A DNA stretch of 64,000 bases from Peteryoungia ipomoeae (GTDB lineage: Bacteria; Pseudomonadota; Alphaproteobacteria; Rhizobiales; Rhizobiaceae), in assembly GCF_004912165.1 (NCBI RefSeq), contig NZ_STGV01000002.1, positions 584,834-648,833 of the forward strand, written 5' to 3'. The position numbers and the translations under genes are program-made. The notes beneath the pieces are model-generated. The model was not told where the DNA came from and ran no database searches. It saw only the letters and a program-made list of their open reading frames with translations. Within the stretch, counting starts at the first letter, position 1. Each line of letters starts with the position of its first letter. Shown in pieces: positions 1 through 8,944 of the stretch.

Positions 1-1
1 G

Positions 2-397
2 GCGGCAGGCAGCGCCACAATCCCGGAGCCGCTGCGGTCGTATCTCGGCGGAGACTTGGACCAGCTGAAATGGCGTGCGCTTGGTCGCGGCGCCTATCAG
101 ATCCGCATTCCTACGGGGGATGAGGAAAGCGAAGTGCGCCTTCTGAAAATTCCGGCCGGAAAGCCGGTCCCGGAGCACTCGCATGGCGGGCGTGAGCTAA
201 CGGTCGTTCTGAAAGGTGCATTCAGTGATGGCGAGCAGGTTTTCCGTCGCGGCGATATCGAGGAAGCCGATGAGAGCCTTACGCATCAGCCCATCGCAAC
301 GCCCGATGAAGATTGCATCTGTCTTGCTGTGACGGATGCTCCCTTGAAGTTCAAGAGTTTTATTGTGCGCCTTGTCCAGCCTGCGCTGGGTATATGA
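2..397 (+). CDS. chrR: ChrR-type anti-sigma factor, C-terminal cupin part (5' end outside window)
   Basis: The frame is open from the left edge of the window, so this is the 3' end of a longer gene; the TTG at 56 is probably internal. The visible part is a ChrR-type cupin: the stretch KPVPEHSHGGRELTVVLKG carries the cupin metal ligands (two His and a Glu), followed by the GDIEEADESLTHQP strand. In the known family, ChrR is a zinc anti-sigma factor that holds an ECF sigma factor (RpoE/SigE type) and releases it on singlet-oxygen or peroxide stress. The N-terminal zinc-binding sigma-contact domain would lie outside the window, so the identity rests on the cupin half. The adjacent DUF2177 gene fits a ChrR regulon. 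Confidence 0.8.
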   Translation, partial: AAGSATIPEPLRSYLGGDLDQLKWRALGRGAYQIRIPTGDEESEVRLLKIPAGKPVPEHSHGGRELTVVLKGAFSDGEQVFRRGDIEEADESLTHQPIATPDEDCICLAVTDAPLKFKSFIVRLVQPALGI

Positions 398-430
398 CGG
401 GGGCGGTCGGCATCATTCTGGAGAGACGAC

Positions 431-832
431 ATGCCTTATGTGATAGCCTATGCTGCAACAGCGGTTGTGTTTTTCGCGCTTGATTTTCTCTGGTTAAGCC
501 GGATTGCAATCGGCTTTTATCGACAGCATATCGGCGCCCTTCTTCTGGCGTCGCCCAATTTTGCGGCCGCCGGTGCCTTCTATCTCTTCTATGTGATCGG
601 GCTGGTCTATTTCGCCGTGATGCCTGCAGTTTCCGCCGGTACCATTCTGACCGCCGTCTTTAATGGCGCGTTGTTAGGTCTGCTGGCTTACGGCACCTAT
701 GACATGACCAATCTGGCGACGCTCAAGGGTTGGTCTTTACAGGTCAGTCTTGTCGACATGGCCTGGGGAGCGTTTCTTTCTGCGACTGCATCCGCAGCTG
801 GTTATTGGGCAGTGTCACGCTTTGCTTCATGA
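431..832 (+). CDS. DUF2177 family membrane protein
   Basis: A 133-residue protein that is almost entirely hydrophobic, with about four predicted membrane segments (residues about 2-22, 40-68, 74-93 and 105-128). The N-terminal pattern FFALDFLWLSRIAIGFYR and the later YGTYDMTNLATLKGW are typical of DUF2177. Its biochemical role is unknown. It starts 33 bases after the ChrR-like gene on the same strand with a GGAGAG ribosome-binding site just upstream. Members of this family often lie in ECF-sigma/ChrR stress regulons, so regulation by the released sigma factor is likely but inferred. Confidence 0.8.
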   Translation: MPYVIAYAATAVVFFALDFLWLSRIAIGFYRQHIGALLLASPNFAAAGAFYLFYVIGLVYFAVMPAVSAGTILTAVFNGALLGLLAYGTYDMTNLATLKGWSLQVSLVDMAWGAFLSATASAAGYWAVSRFAS

Positions 833-871
833 GCGCTGGCAGGAAGGCAGGCTACGCCCTATCTCAATGGT

Positions 872-1885
872 ATGATCAAGCCTGACCTTCTTCTTCATCC
901 AACGCCCGGCGGGCTTTATTGCCCGCTGGGCGATTTTTATGTCGACCCGGTCCGCCCCGTCGACCGCGCGCTGATCACCCATGGTCATTCCGACCACGCT
1001 CGCTCTGGACATAGCCATGTGCTCGCCACGCGCCAGACGCTCGACATCATGGCGATCCGCTATGGAGAGGATTTCTGTGGTACCTCGCAAAGCGCTAATT
1101 TTGGCGAGAGGACCTCAATCAATGGCGTAACAGTCCGCTTTCATCCAGCCGGCCATGTGCTGGGCTCGGCACAGATCGAGATCGAGGCACAAGGGACACG
1201 CATCGTCGTGTCAGGCGATTACAAGCGCGGTGCCGATCCCACATGTGCAAGCTTCGAGCCTGTGCCCTGTGATGTCTTCATCACCGAAGCGACGTTCGGC
1301 CTGCCGGTGTTCCACCACCCGGAACCACGCAAGGAAATCCAGAAGCTCCTGACGTCGCTCCAGCAGTTCCCCGAGCGCAGCCATCTCATCGGAGCCTATG
1401 CACTGGGCAAAGCGCAGCGGGTCATCTCACTGATCCGCCGCAGCGGCTATGAAAAGCCGATCTATATTCACGGTTCGATGGCAAGGCTTTGCGATTATTA
1501 CACTGCGCAGGGTGTGCCACTCGGTGACCTCAGGCCAGCCACGACAGAGGACAAGAAGTCGGGCAATTTCAAGGGCGCTGTCGTCATCGGCCCGCCTTCG
1601 GCCTTCAACGATCGCTGGGCGCGCCGCTTCGAAGATCCGCTCGCGATCTTCGCCTCGGGCTGGATGATGGTGCGGCAGCGGGCGAAACAGCGCGGGGTCG
1701 AGCTGCCCCTCGTCATCTCAGACCACTGCGACTGGCCAGAGCTCCTCGACACGATCCGTGAGGTCGGGCCGCAGGAAGTTTGGGTGACCCATGGCCGGGA
1801 GGAAGCGTTGGTGCGCTGGTGTGAGCTCTCGGGTATCAAGGCGAGACCACTGCATCTCGTCGGCTACGAAGACGAAGGGGATTGA
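872..1885 (+). CDS. Ligase-associated DNA exonuclease (metallo-beta-lactamase fold)
   Basis: A 337-residue metallo-beta-lactamase-fold nuclease. The metal motif HGHSDH is at residues 37-42 (H37, H39, D41, H42), with further ligands in GHVLGS and in the C-terminal SDHCDWPEL segment. It belongs to the family annotated as ligase-associated DNA exonuclease, the Exo member of the MPE-Exo-Lig-Lhr DNA repair set described in Pseudomonas. Its stop is one base before the start of an ATP-dependent ligase, so the two are almost certainly co-transcribed and act together in the cytoplasm. The metallophosphoesterase and Lhr helicase partners are not in this window. Confidence 0.88.
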   Translation: MIKPDLLLHPTPGGLYCPLGDFYVDPVRPVDRALITHGHSDHARSGHSHVLATRQTLDIMAIRYGEDFCGTSQSANFGERTSINGVTVRFHPAGHVLGSAQIEIEAQGTRIVVSGDYKRGADPTCASFEPVPCDVFITEATFGLPVFHHPEPRKEIQKLLTSLQQFPERSHLIGAYALGKAQRVISLIRRSGYEKPIYIHGSMARLCDYYTAQGVPLGDLRPATTEDKKSGNFKGAVVIGPPSAFNDRWARRFEDPLAIFASGWMMVRQRAKQRGVELPLVISDHCDWPELLDTIREVGPQEVWVTHGREEALVRWCELSGIKARPLHLVGYEDEGD

Positions 1886-1886
1886 G

Positions 1887-3506
1887 ATGAAGGCCTTTGC
1901 CAGTCTCCTTGATCGTCTCGTCCTTACGCCCAGCCGCAATGGAAAGTTGACGCTGCTTACAAACTATTTCCGGGTAACCCCCGATCCGGATCGGGGCTAT
2001 GCGCTGGCGGCGCTGACCGACGGACTGGACATCAAAGGCGTCAAGCCGGCACTTCTGAAGGAACTGGTGCTGGAGCGGATGGATCCAATTCTATTTCAGT
2101 ATTCCTATGACTATGTGGGCGACCTTGCTGAGACCATCTCGCTGGTCTGGGAGCCGCAATCTGCGGCCACGGAGACGACAGATGATGGGGACAGCCTCTC
2201 TGCGATCGTGGAGCGCCTGCAGCGTCTCGCCCGAAACGAAACGCGCTCGGTCATGCGCGACCTCTTAGACCGGCTGGACACATCCGAACGGTTCGCGCTG
2301 ATCAAGCTCGTCACCGGTGGCCTTCGGATCGGCGTGTCTGCGCGGCTGGCGAAACAGGCGCTGGCACTGTTCGGCAACAAGGACGTCGTCGAAATAGAGA
2401 GCCTCTGGCACGGTTTGAAGCCGCCCTATACGGAGCTGTATGCCTGGCTGGAAAACCGCAGCGAAAAGCCTGTTCTGTCAACGCCGGCGATTTTCCATTC
2501 CGTGATGCTCTCCACACCGATCGAGGACAAGGACCTTCCCAATCTCGATCCAGACGATTTTGCCGCCGAATGGAAATGGGATGGCATCCGCGTTCAGCTT
2601 TCCTGTTCCGGCGGACGCAATCGGCTCTACTCCCGCTCAGGTGACGACATATCCGAGGCATTTCCCGATGTTGTTGAGGCGGCGCGGTTCGACGGGGTAA
2701 TCGACGGGGAATTGCTCGTGGGCGGCACCTCGCGCACCAATGCGCCAACGCGTACCTTTTCCGATCTCCAGCAGCGGCTCAATCGAAAGACGGTCACGGC
2801 GAAGATGCTTGACGACTACCCGGTCTTTATCCGCGCCTATGACATTCTGTTCGATGGTGAGACGGATGTCCGACCGGAGACTTTTCTCGCGCGGCGCGAG
2901 CGCCTTGGAGCGCTCATCGACAGTCAGGAGCCACGTCGTTTTGATCTCTCCCCGCTTGTCCCCTTCTCAACCTGGGAAGAGCTGGAGCGCTTGCGCGCCG
3001 CGCCGCCCGATCCCGTTATTGAAGGGGTGATGCTGAAGCGGCTGGATAGCAGCTACCAAGCAGGGCGCGCAAAGGGTCCGTGGTTCAAATGGAAACGCGA
3101 CCCTATGAATGCCGATGCCGTGCTGATGTATGCACAGCGCGGGCACGGCAAACGATCCAGCTACTATTCGGATTTCACCTTTGGGGTCTGGACGGCGATC
3201 CCCGGCGAAGGCGACGTTCTGGTGCCCGTCGGCAAGGCCTATTTCGGCTTTACCGACGAAGAACTCGAAGTGCTCGACCGCTTTGTGCGCAACAACACGG
3301 TCGATCGCTTCGGACCCGTCAGGGCTGTGCGTGCTGAACCGGAGCATGGCTTCGTTGTCGAAGTTGCCTTCGAGGGGCTCGCTCGCTCGACCCGGCACAA
3401 ATCGGGGGTGGCGATGCGGTTTCCCCGCATCGCGCGCCTGCGTCAGGACAAGCTGCCGAAAGATGCGGACCGACTCGAGACACTTGTCGCACTGATCGAC
3501 AAATGA
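1887..3506 (+). CDS. ATP-dependent DNA ligase (cisplatin damage response type)
   Basis: A 539-residue ATP-dependent DNA ligase. The adenylated lysine is K230 in EWKWDGIRVQ (motif I). Nucleotidyltransferase motifs follow, including GELLVGG and EGVMLKRLDSSYQAGRAKGPWFKWK (motifs IV and V). The first about 200 residues are the DNA-binding helical domain, and the C-terminus is the OB fold. I chose the ATG at 1887, one base after the exonuclease stop; a longer frame is open upstream but lies inside the exonuclease gene. It should seal nicks during damage repair alongside the replicative NAD-dependent LigA, which is not in this window. Confidence 0.9.
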   Translation: MKAFASLLDRLVLTPSRNGKLTLLTNYFRVTPDPDRGYALAALTDGLDIKGVKPALLKELVLERMDPILFQYSYDYVGDLAETISLVWEPQSAATETTDDGDSLSAIVERLQRLARNETRSVMRDLLDRLDTSERFALIKLVTGGLRIGVSARLAKQALALFGNKDVVEIESLWHGLKPPYTELYAWLENRSEKPVLSTPAIFHSVMLSTPIEDKDLPNLDPDDFAAEWKWDGIRVQLSCSGGRNRLYSRSGDDISEAFPDVVEAARFDGVIDGELLVGGTSRTNAPTRTFSDLQQRLNRKTVTAKMLDDYPVFIRAYDILFDGETDVRPETFLARRERLGALIDSQEPRRFDLSPLVPFSTWEELERLRAAPPDPVIEGVMLKRLDSSYQAGRAKGPWFKWKRDPMNADAVLMYAQRGHGKRSSYYSDFTFGVWTAIPGEGDVLVPVGKAYFGFTDEELEVLDRFVRNNTVDRFGPVRAVRAEPEHGFVVEVAFEGLARSTRHKSGVAMRFPRIARLRQDKLPKDADRLETLVALIDK

Positions 3507-3512
3507 CCTGGA

Positions 3513-3552
3513 GCATTTCCAGCCGAAGCGGGATCGCTTCGGCTGGAAATGC
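3513..3552. terminator. Perfect 18-bp inverted repeat between convergent genes
   Basis: Bases 3513-3530 pair perfectly with 3535-3552 around a GGAT loop. The element lies between the ligase (plus) and glpK (minus), which converge here, so it could terminate transcription in both directions. Its ends (GGAGCATTTCC on the left, GGAAATGCGGCAAAATC and then CTAG on the right) resemble the small dispersed intergenic repeats of Rhizobiaceae. A repeat origin is inferred. Confidence 0.6.
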
Positions 3553-3570
3553 GGCAAAATCAAAAATACT

Positions 3571-5064
3571 CTAGCGATTGGTCAGGCAGCGGGAGACGCT
3601 GTCCTGCCATCCGACAATTGCCGCTTCACGTTCGCCAGCTTCCATCTCAGGCTCGAAACGACGATCCCGTTTCCAGGTTGCTGCGAAGCCTTTCTGGTCG
3701 GGCCACAGACCGGCGCGCGATCCTGCAAGCCAGGCGGCACCCAAGACGGTGGTTTCAAGAACCACGGGACGATCGACAGGGGCTGCCAGAATGTCGGCGA
3801 GGCGCTGCATCGTCCAGTCGGAGGCAACCATGCCGCCATCGACACGCAACACAGTCCTGGACGCGCTGCCGTTCCAATCCTTTTTCATCGCCTCCAAGAG
3901 ATCGTGGGTCTGATAGGCGACGCTTTCGAGCACGGCGCGGGCGAATTCGGCCGGGCCTGTGCCACGCGTGAGACCGAAAATGGCGCCGCGGGCATCGGCA
4001 TCCCAATGCGGCGCGCCGAGACCGGTAAATGCCGGGACGAGATAGACGCGTTGGTGCGGATCGGCCTTGCCGGCGAGCGCATCGGTTTCCGAAGCGACCT
4101 TCACGAAGCCCATCTGGTCGCGGAGCCACTGGACGGCGGCGCCCGCGATGAAGATCGAGCCTTCGAGCGCGTAGGTGGTCTCACCATTCATGCGGTAGGC
4201 GATGGTGGTCAGCAGGCGGTTCGACGAGGCAACACGATCCGGGCCCGTGTTCAGAAGCGCGAAACATCCGGTGCCATAGGTCGACTTCATCATGCCCGGC
4301 TCGAAGCAGGCATTGCCGATGACCGCGGCCTGCTGGTCACCGGCAACGCCGAGGATCGGAATGGCCGCACCAAGAATAGCGGGATCGGTGATCCCGAAAT
4401 CATCGGCGCAATCCTTGACTTCCGGCAGCATCGCGCGCGGGATTTCGAGGATGGACAGGAGTTCGTCGTCAAAACGGTTTTCGCCGATGTCGTAGATCAG
4501 CGTACGCGACGCGTTCGTCGCGTCGGTCGCATGGACCTTGCCGCCGGTGAGCTTGTAGATGAGCCAGCTATCGACTGTGCCGAAGCAGATCTCGCCCTTT
4601 TCGGCGCGCGCTTTCAGGGCGTCGACATTCTTCAGCAGCCACGAAAGCTTGGTGCCGGAGAAATAGGGGTCGAGCAGCAGGCCGGTCTTTTGCGTGAAGA
4701 GCGGCTCCAGGCCTTTCTGCTTGAGTTCGTCGCAGAAACGAGCGGTGCGGCGATCCTGCCAGACGATGGCACGATGGGCGGGCTTGCCTGTGGCGCGGTC
4801 CCAGACGACGACAGTCTCGCGCTGGTTGGTGATGCCGATGGCCGTGACGTCGGACATTCTGATCTTGGCGGCAGCGATCGCCTTTTCGATCGTCGAGACC
4901 ACAGATTGCCAGATCTCGTCCGCATCATGCTCTACCCAGCCGGAATCGGGAAAATGCTGGGTGAACTCCTGCTGGGCGACGCCGACGATATGCATCTCGT
5001 GATCGAAAATCATCGAGCGGGTCGACGTCGTTCCTTGGTCGATGGCCAGAATGTAACCGCTCAT
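3571..5064 (-). CDS. glpK: Glycerol kinase
   Basis: A 497-residue FGGY-family kinase that phosphorylates glycerol to sn-glycerol-3-phosphate in the cytoplasm using ATP. The N-terminal phosphate-binding motif is [17 protein letters not shown]; glycerol-binding and ATPase motifs follow ([43 protein letters not shown]). I chose the ATG giving [11 protein letters not shown]; an open extension upstream has no family similarity. It lies 80 bases downstream of glpV, with a hairpin between them, and completes the uptake-phosphorylation-oxidation route with GlpSTPQUV and GlpD. Confidence 0.95.
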   Translation of the reverse strand: MSGYILAIDQGTTSTRSMIFDHEMHIVGVAQQEFTQHFPDSGWVEHDADEIWQSVVSTIEKAIAAAKIRMSDVTAIGITNQRETVVVWDRATGKPAHRAIVWQDRRTARFCDELKQKGLEPLFTQKTGLLLDPYFSGTKLSWLLKNVDALKARAEKGEICFGTVDSWLIYKLTGGKVHATDATNASRTLIYDIGENRFDDELLSILEIPRAMLPEVKDCADDFGITDPAILGAAIPILGVAGDQQAAVIGNACFEPGMMKSTYGTGCFALLNTGPDRVASSNRLLTTIAYRMNGETTYALEGSIFIAGAAVQWLRDQMGFVKVASETDALAGKADPHQRVYLVPAFTGLGAPHWDADARGAIFGLTRGTGPAEFARAVLESVAYQTHDLLEAMKKDWNGSASRTVLRVDGGMVASDWTMQRLADILAAPVDRPVVLETTVLGAAWLAGSRAGLWPDQKGFAATWKRDRRFEPEMEAGEREAAIVGWQDSVSRCLTNR

Positions 5065-5090
5065 CAGGTTGAAACTCCTTATGTGAAGAA

Positions 5091-5115
5091 GCCGGGGCGT
5101 AGGTTTCGCCCCGGC
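5091..5115 (-). terminator. Intercistronic hairpin between glpV and glpK
   Basis: GCCGGGGCG (5091-5099) pairs perfectly with 5107-5115 around a 7-base loop. On the minus-strand transcript it lies after glpV and before glpK and is followed by only a weakly U-rich run. It may stabilise the glpV message or attenuate glpK rather than stop transcription fully. Confidence 0.45.
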
Positions 5116-5144
5116 GGTTGTCAATGATCAGATGGCGAACCGGA

Positions 5145-6866
5145 TCACTTCTGCCAGCTCTTGACCAGTTCGTCATAGTTGACGGTGATCGGCTGTTCCT
5201 TTTCGTTCTCGATCTTCAGCTGCGGCGCGATATTGCCCTTGGCAACAGCATCGGCGTTCCACTCTTCGAGGGTCTTTTCCTCGGCAAGCTTCGGACCGAT
5301 ATCGCCTTGGACGCCAGCGCGTTCGAGACGCTCGAGCACCTTTTCCTGCTCGGCGCAGAGCGAGTCCATGGCTTCCTGGGCGGTCTTGGCGCCGGAAGAA
5401 GCGTCACCGATCGCCTGCCACCACAGCTGAGCGAGCTTCGGATAGTCCGGAACGTTTGTGCCGGTGGGCGACCACTGCAGGCGAGCCGGCGAGCGGTAGA
5501 ATTCAACCAGACCGCCGAGCTTCGGAGCGCGCTCGGTGAAGGACTGGTGGTCGAGGGTCGACTGGCGGATGAAGGTCAAGCCGACATGGCTCTTCTTCAC
5601 GTCGATGGTCTTGGACGTGACGAACTGCGCATAGAGCCAGGCAGCTTTTGCTCGGTCGTCCGGCGTCGACTTCATCAGCGTCCAGGATCCAGCATCCTGA
5701 TAGCCGAGCTTCATGCCGTCCTTCCAGTAGACACCATGCGGGCTCGGCGCAAAACGCCACTTTGGCGTGCCGTCTTCGTTGACGACCGGCAGGCCTTCCT
5801 TGACGAAGTCAGCGGTGAAGGCCGTATAGGTGAACATCTGCTGGGCAACTTCCCCCTGCGACGGCACCGGACCGGATTCGGAGAAGGTCATGCCTTGGGC
5901 AGCCGGTGGAGCATACTTCTTCATCCATTCGAGATATTTCTCGATGGCGTAGACGGATGCCGGTCCGTTGGTATCACCACCACGGGCAACGCAGGAACCG
6001 ACCGGACGCGAGTTTTCGTCGACCTTGATGCCCCATTCGTCGACCGGAAGACCGTTCGGGATGCCCTTGTCGCCGTTGCCGGCCATGGACAGCCAGGCAT
6101 CCGTGAAGCGCCAGCCGAGCGACGGGTCCTTCTTGCCGTAGTCCATGTGGCCGAAGACCTTCTTACCGTCGATTTCGCGACCAGTGAAGAATTCGGCAAT
6201 GTCTTCATATGCCGACCAGTTGACGGGAACGCCAAGGTCGTAGCCGTATTTCGCCTTGAAGTCGGCCTTGTTCTTCTCGTCGTTGAACCAGTCATAGCGG
6301 AAGAAATAGAGGTTTGCGAACTGTTGGGTCGGAAGCTGATAGAGCTTGCCATCCGGCGCAGTCGTGAATGACTTGCCGATGAAATCTTCGATGTCGAGGC
6401 CCGGATTGGTGACGTCCTTGCCTTCGTTCGCCATCCAGTCGGTCAGGTTGCGGACCTGCTGGTAGCGCCAATGGGTGCCGATGAGGTCGCTATCGTTGAT
6501 ATAGGCGTCATAGATGTTCTCGCCCGACTGCATCTGAGTCTGCAGCTTTTCGACGACGTCGCCTTCACCGATCAGGTCATGCGTGATCTTGATGCCGGTG
6601 ATGGCGGTAAAGGCCGGAGCCAGGACCTTGGATTCGTACTCGTGTGTGGTGATGGTTTCAGAGACGACCTTGATCTCCATGCCGGCGAAGGGCTTGGCCG
6701 CATCAATGAACCACTGCATTTCCGCTTCCTGGCCGGCACGATCGAGTGCCGACATATCGCCGACTTCGGCATCCAGGAACTTCTTGGCGGCTTCCATGTC
6801 AGCGAAGGCGACGCCTGTCATGGCCAGGAGCATGGCAGCCGTCGTCGTCAAAAGGTGCTTTCGCAT
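5145..6866 (-). CDS. glpV: Glycerol ABC transporter substrate-binding protein
   Basis: A 573-residue periplasmic binding protein. It starts with a clear Sec signal peptide (MRKHLLTTTAAMLLAMTGVAFA), with cleavage expected after about residue 22, followed by a long extracytoplasmic-binding fold of the CUT1 type. At 573 residues it is longer than the usual 400-450 residue sugar binders, as is normal for the GlpV group. I chose the ATG at 6866 because it begins the signal peptide; the open frame upstream runs through glpU. It captures glycerol in the periplasm and delivers it to GlpP/GlpQ. Confidence 0.92.
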   Translation of the reverse strand: MRKHLLTTTAAMLLAMTGVAFADMEAAKKFLDAEVGDMSALDRAGQEAEMQWFIDAAKPFAGMEIKVVSETITTHEYESKVLAPAFTAITGIKITHDLIGEGDVVEKLQTQMQSGENIYDAYINDSDLIGTHWRYQQVRNLTDWMANEGKDVTNPGLDIEDFIGKSFTTAPDGKLYQLPTQQFANLYFFRYDWFNDEKNKADFKAKYGYDLGVPVNWSAYEDIAEFFTGREIDGKKVFGHMDYGKKDPSLGWRFTDAWLSMAGNGDKGIPNGLPVDEWGIKVDENSRPVGSCVARGGDTNGPASVYAIEKYLEWMKKYAPPAAQGMTFSESGPVPSQGEVAQQMFTYTAFTADFVKEGLPVVNEDGTPKWRFAPSPHGVYWKDGMKLGYQDAGSWTLMKSTPDDRAKAAWLYAQFVTSKTIDVKKSHVGLTFIRQSTLDHQSFTERAPKLGGLVEFYRSPARLQWSPTGTNVPDYPKLAQLWWQAIGDASSGAKTAQEAMDSLCAEQEKVLERLERAGVQGDIGPKLAEEKTLEEWNADAVAKGNIAPQLKIENEKEQPITVNYDELVKSWQK

Positions 6867-6949
6867 TATGTCCTCCCTAAGGTTGCGATTGCATTCACTT
6901 TGCAGTCTCGAGAATGGCGACCTCCCGCCGCCACCCCGTCTTGTCTGCT

Positions 6950-7231
6950 CTAGACGTAGCGGAAGACGCCGATGGCGTAGACCACGGATAGAGCGAGAGC
7001 CCACCACAGGTTCGGTCCAACAAGGCCGAGCCAAGCGAGATTTATGAAAGCCGCGCCCAGCAGCGAGACGAAGAGCCTGTCGCCACGGGTTGTCTCGAAG
7101 CGCAAAATGCCGGTCCGAGGATTGCCGCCGGAGGAGACATACTCCCAGACCGCCATTGCCAGGATCAGGCTGAAGATCACGAGGAAAAAGACCGCGGTCG
7201 GCGTGGTCCATGCCATCCATGAAAAATCCAT
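6950..7231 (-). CDS. glpU: Small membrane protein of the glycerol importer (DUF2160)
   Basis: A 93-residue protein with three hydrophobic segments (about residues 13-30, 52-70 and 74-92), matching DUF2160. It sits 10 bases after glpQ and before glpV, the position of GlpU in the glycerol transporter operon of Rhizobium leguminosarum. Its exact function is not known to me; it may be an accessory membrane subunit of the importer. The start MDFSWMAW fits the family. Confidence 0.88.
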   Translation of the reverse strand: MDFSWMAWTTPTAVFFLVIFSLILAMAVWEYVSSGGNPRTGILRFETTRGDRLFVSLLGAAFINLAWLGLVGPNLWWALALSVVYAIGVFRYV

Positions 7232-7241
7232 CACACCCTCC

Positions 7242-8060
7242 TCAGACGCGGCCCAGGGCAAAGCCCTTGGCGATGTAGTTACGGACGAAATAGATGACGA
7301 GCGCTCCGGGGATGATGGTCAGCACGCCGGCTGCCGCGAGCACGCCCCAGTCCATGCCAGATGCAGACACCGTGCGCGTCATGATGGCCGCGATCGGCTT
7401 TGCATCCGTGGTCGTGAGCGTACGAGCGATCAGCAGCTCCACCCAGGAGAACATGAAACAGAAGAAAGCGGCGACACCGATGCCGGAGGCGATCAGCGGC
7501 ATGAAGATCTTCACGAAAAATCGCGGGAAGGAATAGCCGTCGATGTAGGCCGTCTCATCGATCTCCTTCGGTACACCCGACATGAAGCCTTCGAGGATCC
7601 AGACGGCAAGCGGCACATTGAACAGGCAGTGTGCAATCGCGACAGCGATATGCGTGTCGATGAGGCCGAAGGCCGAGTAAAGCTGGAAGAAAGGCAGTGC
7701 GAAGACGGCAGGTGGTGCCATTCGGTTTGTCAGCAGCCAGAAAAACAGATGCTTGTCGCCGAGGAACCGGTAGCGCGAGAAGGCGTATGCGGCAGGAAGG
7801 GCGACGGCAACGGAAATGACCGTGTTGAGGCATACATAAAGGATCGAGTTGATGTAGCCACGATACCACGACGGATCTGAGAAGATCACGGCGTAGTTGG
7901 CGAATGTCGGGTTGACCGGCCAGAGTGTGAGAGCCCCGGTGATCTCTGCATTCGTTTTGAAGCTCATGTTGACGAGCCAGTAGATCGGCAGGATCAGAAA
8001 GAGAATGTAGATCGTCGGGATCAGGAAGCCGAAGCGGGAACGGGCATCGGAAGCGCTCAT
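7242..8060 (-). CDS. glpQ: Glycerol ABC transporter permease
   Basis: A 272-residue inner-membrane permease of the MalG-like carbohydrate family with about six membrane segments. The cytoplasmic EAA loop that contacts the ATPases is visible as EIDETAYIDGYSFPRFFVKIFMP. It starts with MSASDARSRFGFLIP at 8060, 11 bases after glpP. With GlpP it forms the transmembrane channel, driven by GlpS and GlpT. Confidence 0.93.
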   Translation of the reverse strand: MSASDARSRFGFLIPTIYILFLILPIYWLVNMSFKTNAEITGALTLWPVNPTFANYAVIFSDPSWYRGYINSILYVCLNTVISVAVALPAAYAFSRYRFLGDKHLFFWLLTNRMAPPAVFALPFFQLYSAFGLIDTHIAVAIAHCLFNVPLAVWILEGFMSGVPKEIDETAYIDGYSFPRFFVKIFMPLIASGIGVAAFFCFMFSWVELLIARTLTTTDAKPIAAIMTRTVSASGMDWGVLAAAGVLTIIPGALVIYFVRNYIAKGFALGRV

Positions 8061-8071
8061 CGGGGTCCTCC

Positions 8072-8941
8072 TCACTGGCTCTTGGCGTCGCTGACGGTCA
8101 TGACGGTGTAAAAGACCCATGACATCAGAAGGATGATCAGGAAGTAGATAATGGACATGGCAGCCGCGGGTCCAAGATCGAACTGCCCGACCGCCATCTT
8201 GACGAGATCGATCGACAGGAATGTCGTCGAGTTGCCCGGGCCACCGCCGGTGACGACGAACGGCTCGGTGTAGATCATGAACGAGTCCATGAAGCGCAGC
8301 AGGACGGCGATCAGCAGCACACGCTTCATCTTGGGCAGTTGAATGAAGCGAAAGACTGACCAACGCGAGGCCCCATCGATCTTGGCCGCCTGATAATAGG
8401 CATCCGGGATCGATACCAGACCCGCGTAGCAGAGCAGGACGACCAGGCTGGTCCAATGCCAGACATCCATGACAATAACAGTTGCCCAGGCATCGATGGG
8501 ATCACGGGTGTAGTTGTAGTCAATCCCCATGCCATTCAGCGTGTAGCCAAGGAGGCCGATATCGACGCGGCCGAAGACCTGCCAGATCGTGCCGACGACG
8601 TTCCACGGAATGAGAAGCGGCAATGCCATGAGGATCAGGCAAACGGGTACACCCAGCCCCTTCTTCGGCATGTTGAGTGCGATGAAGATACCGAGCGGTA
8701 TCTCAATGGCCAGGATGATCATCGAGAATGCGAGGTTGCGGAAAAGCGCGTCCCAGAAGCGGTCGGAGGACAGAATGTCGGCAAACCAGTCGGTGCCCGC
8801 CCAGAAAAACTGGTTGTTTCCGAAGGTGTCCTGAACCGAATAGTTGACCACGGTCATCAGTGGAATGACGGCCGAGAAGGCCACAAGCAGCAACACCGGG
8901 ATGACCATGAACCAGGCTTTGTTGTTCCAGGTCTTTTCCAT
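8072..8941 (-). CDS. glpP: Glycerol ABC transporter permease
   Basis: A 289-residue MalF-like permease with about six membrane segments; the first is AWFMVIPVLLLVAFSAVIPL near the N-terminus. The EAA loop is SIPDAYYQAAKIDGASRWSVFRFIQLP. It starts 3 bases after the glpT stop, implying translational coupling, and is the partner of GlpQ in the membrane pore. Confidence 0.93.
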   Translation of the reverse strand: MEKTWNNKAWFMVIPVLLLVAFSAVIPLMTVVNYSVQDTFGNNQFFWAGTDWFADILSSDRFWDALFRNLAFSMIILAIEIPLGIFIALNMPKKGLGVPVCLILMALPLLIPWNVVGTIWQVFGRVDIGLLGYTLNGMGIDYNYTRDPIDAWATVIVMDVWHWTSLVVLLCYAGLVSIPDAYYQAAKIDGASRWSVFRFIQLPKMKRVLLIAVLLRFMDSFMIYTEPFVVTGGGPGNSTTFLSIDLVKMAVGQFDLGPAAAMSIIYFLIILLMSWVFYTVMTVSDAKSQ

Positions 8942-8944
8942 GGC

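Noticed and set aside
5118..6371. 417-codon open frame on the plus strand opposite glpV
   Set aside because: It is the antisense shadow of a GC-rich gene with clear homology (signal peptide and SBP fold on the minus strand); its translation has no family features.
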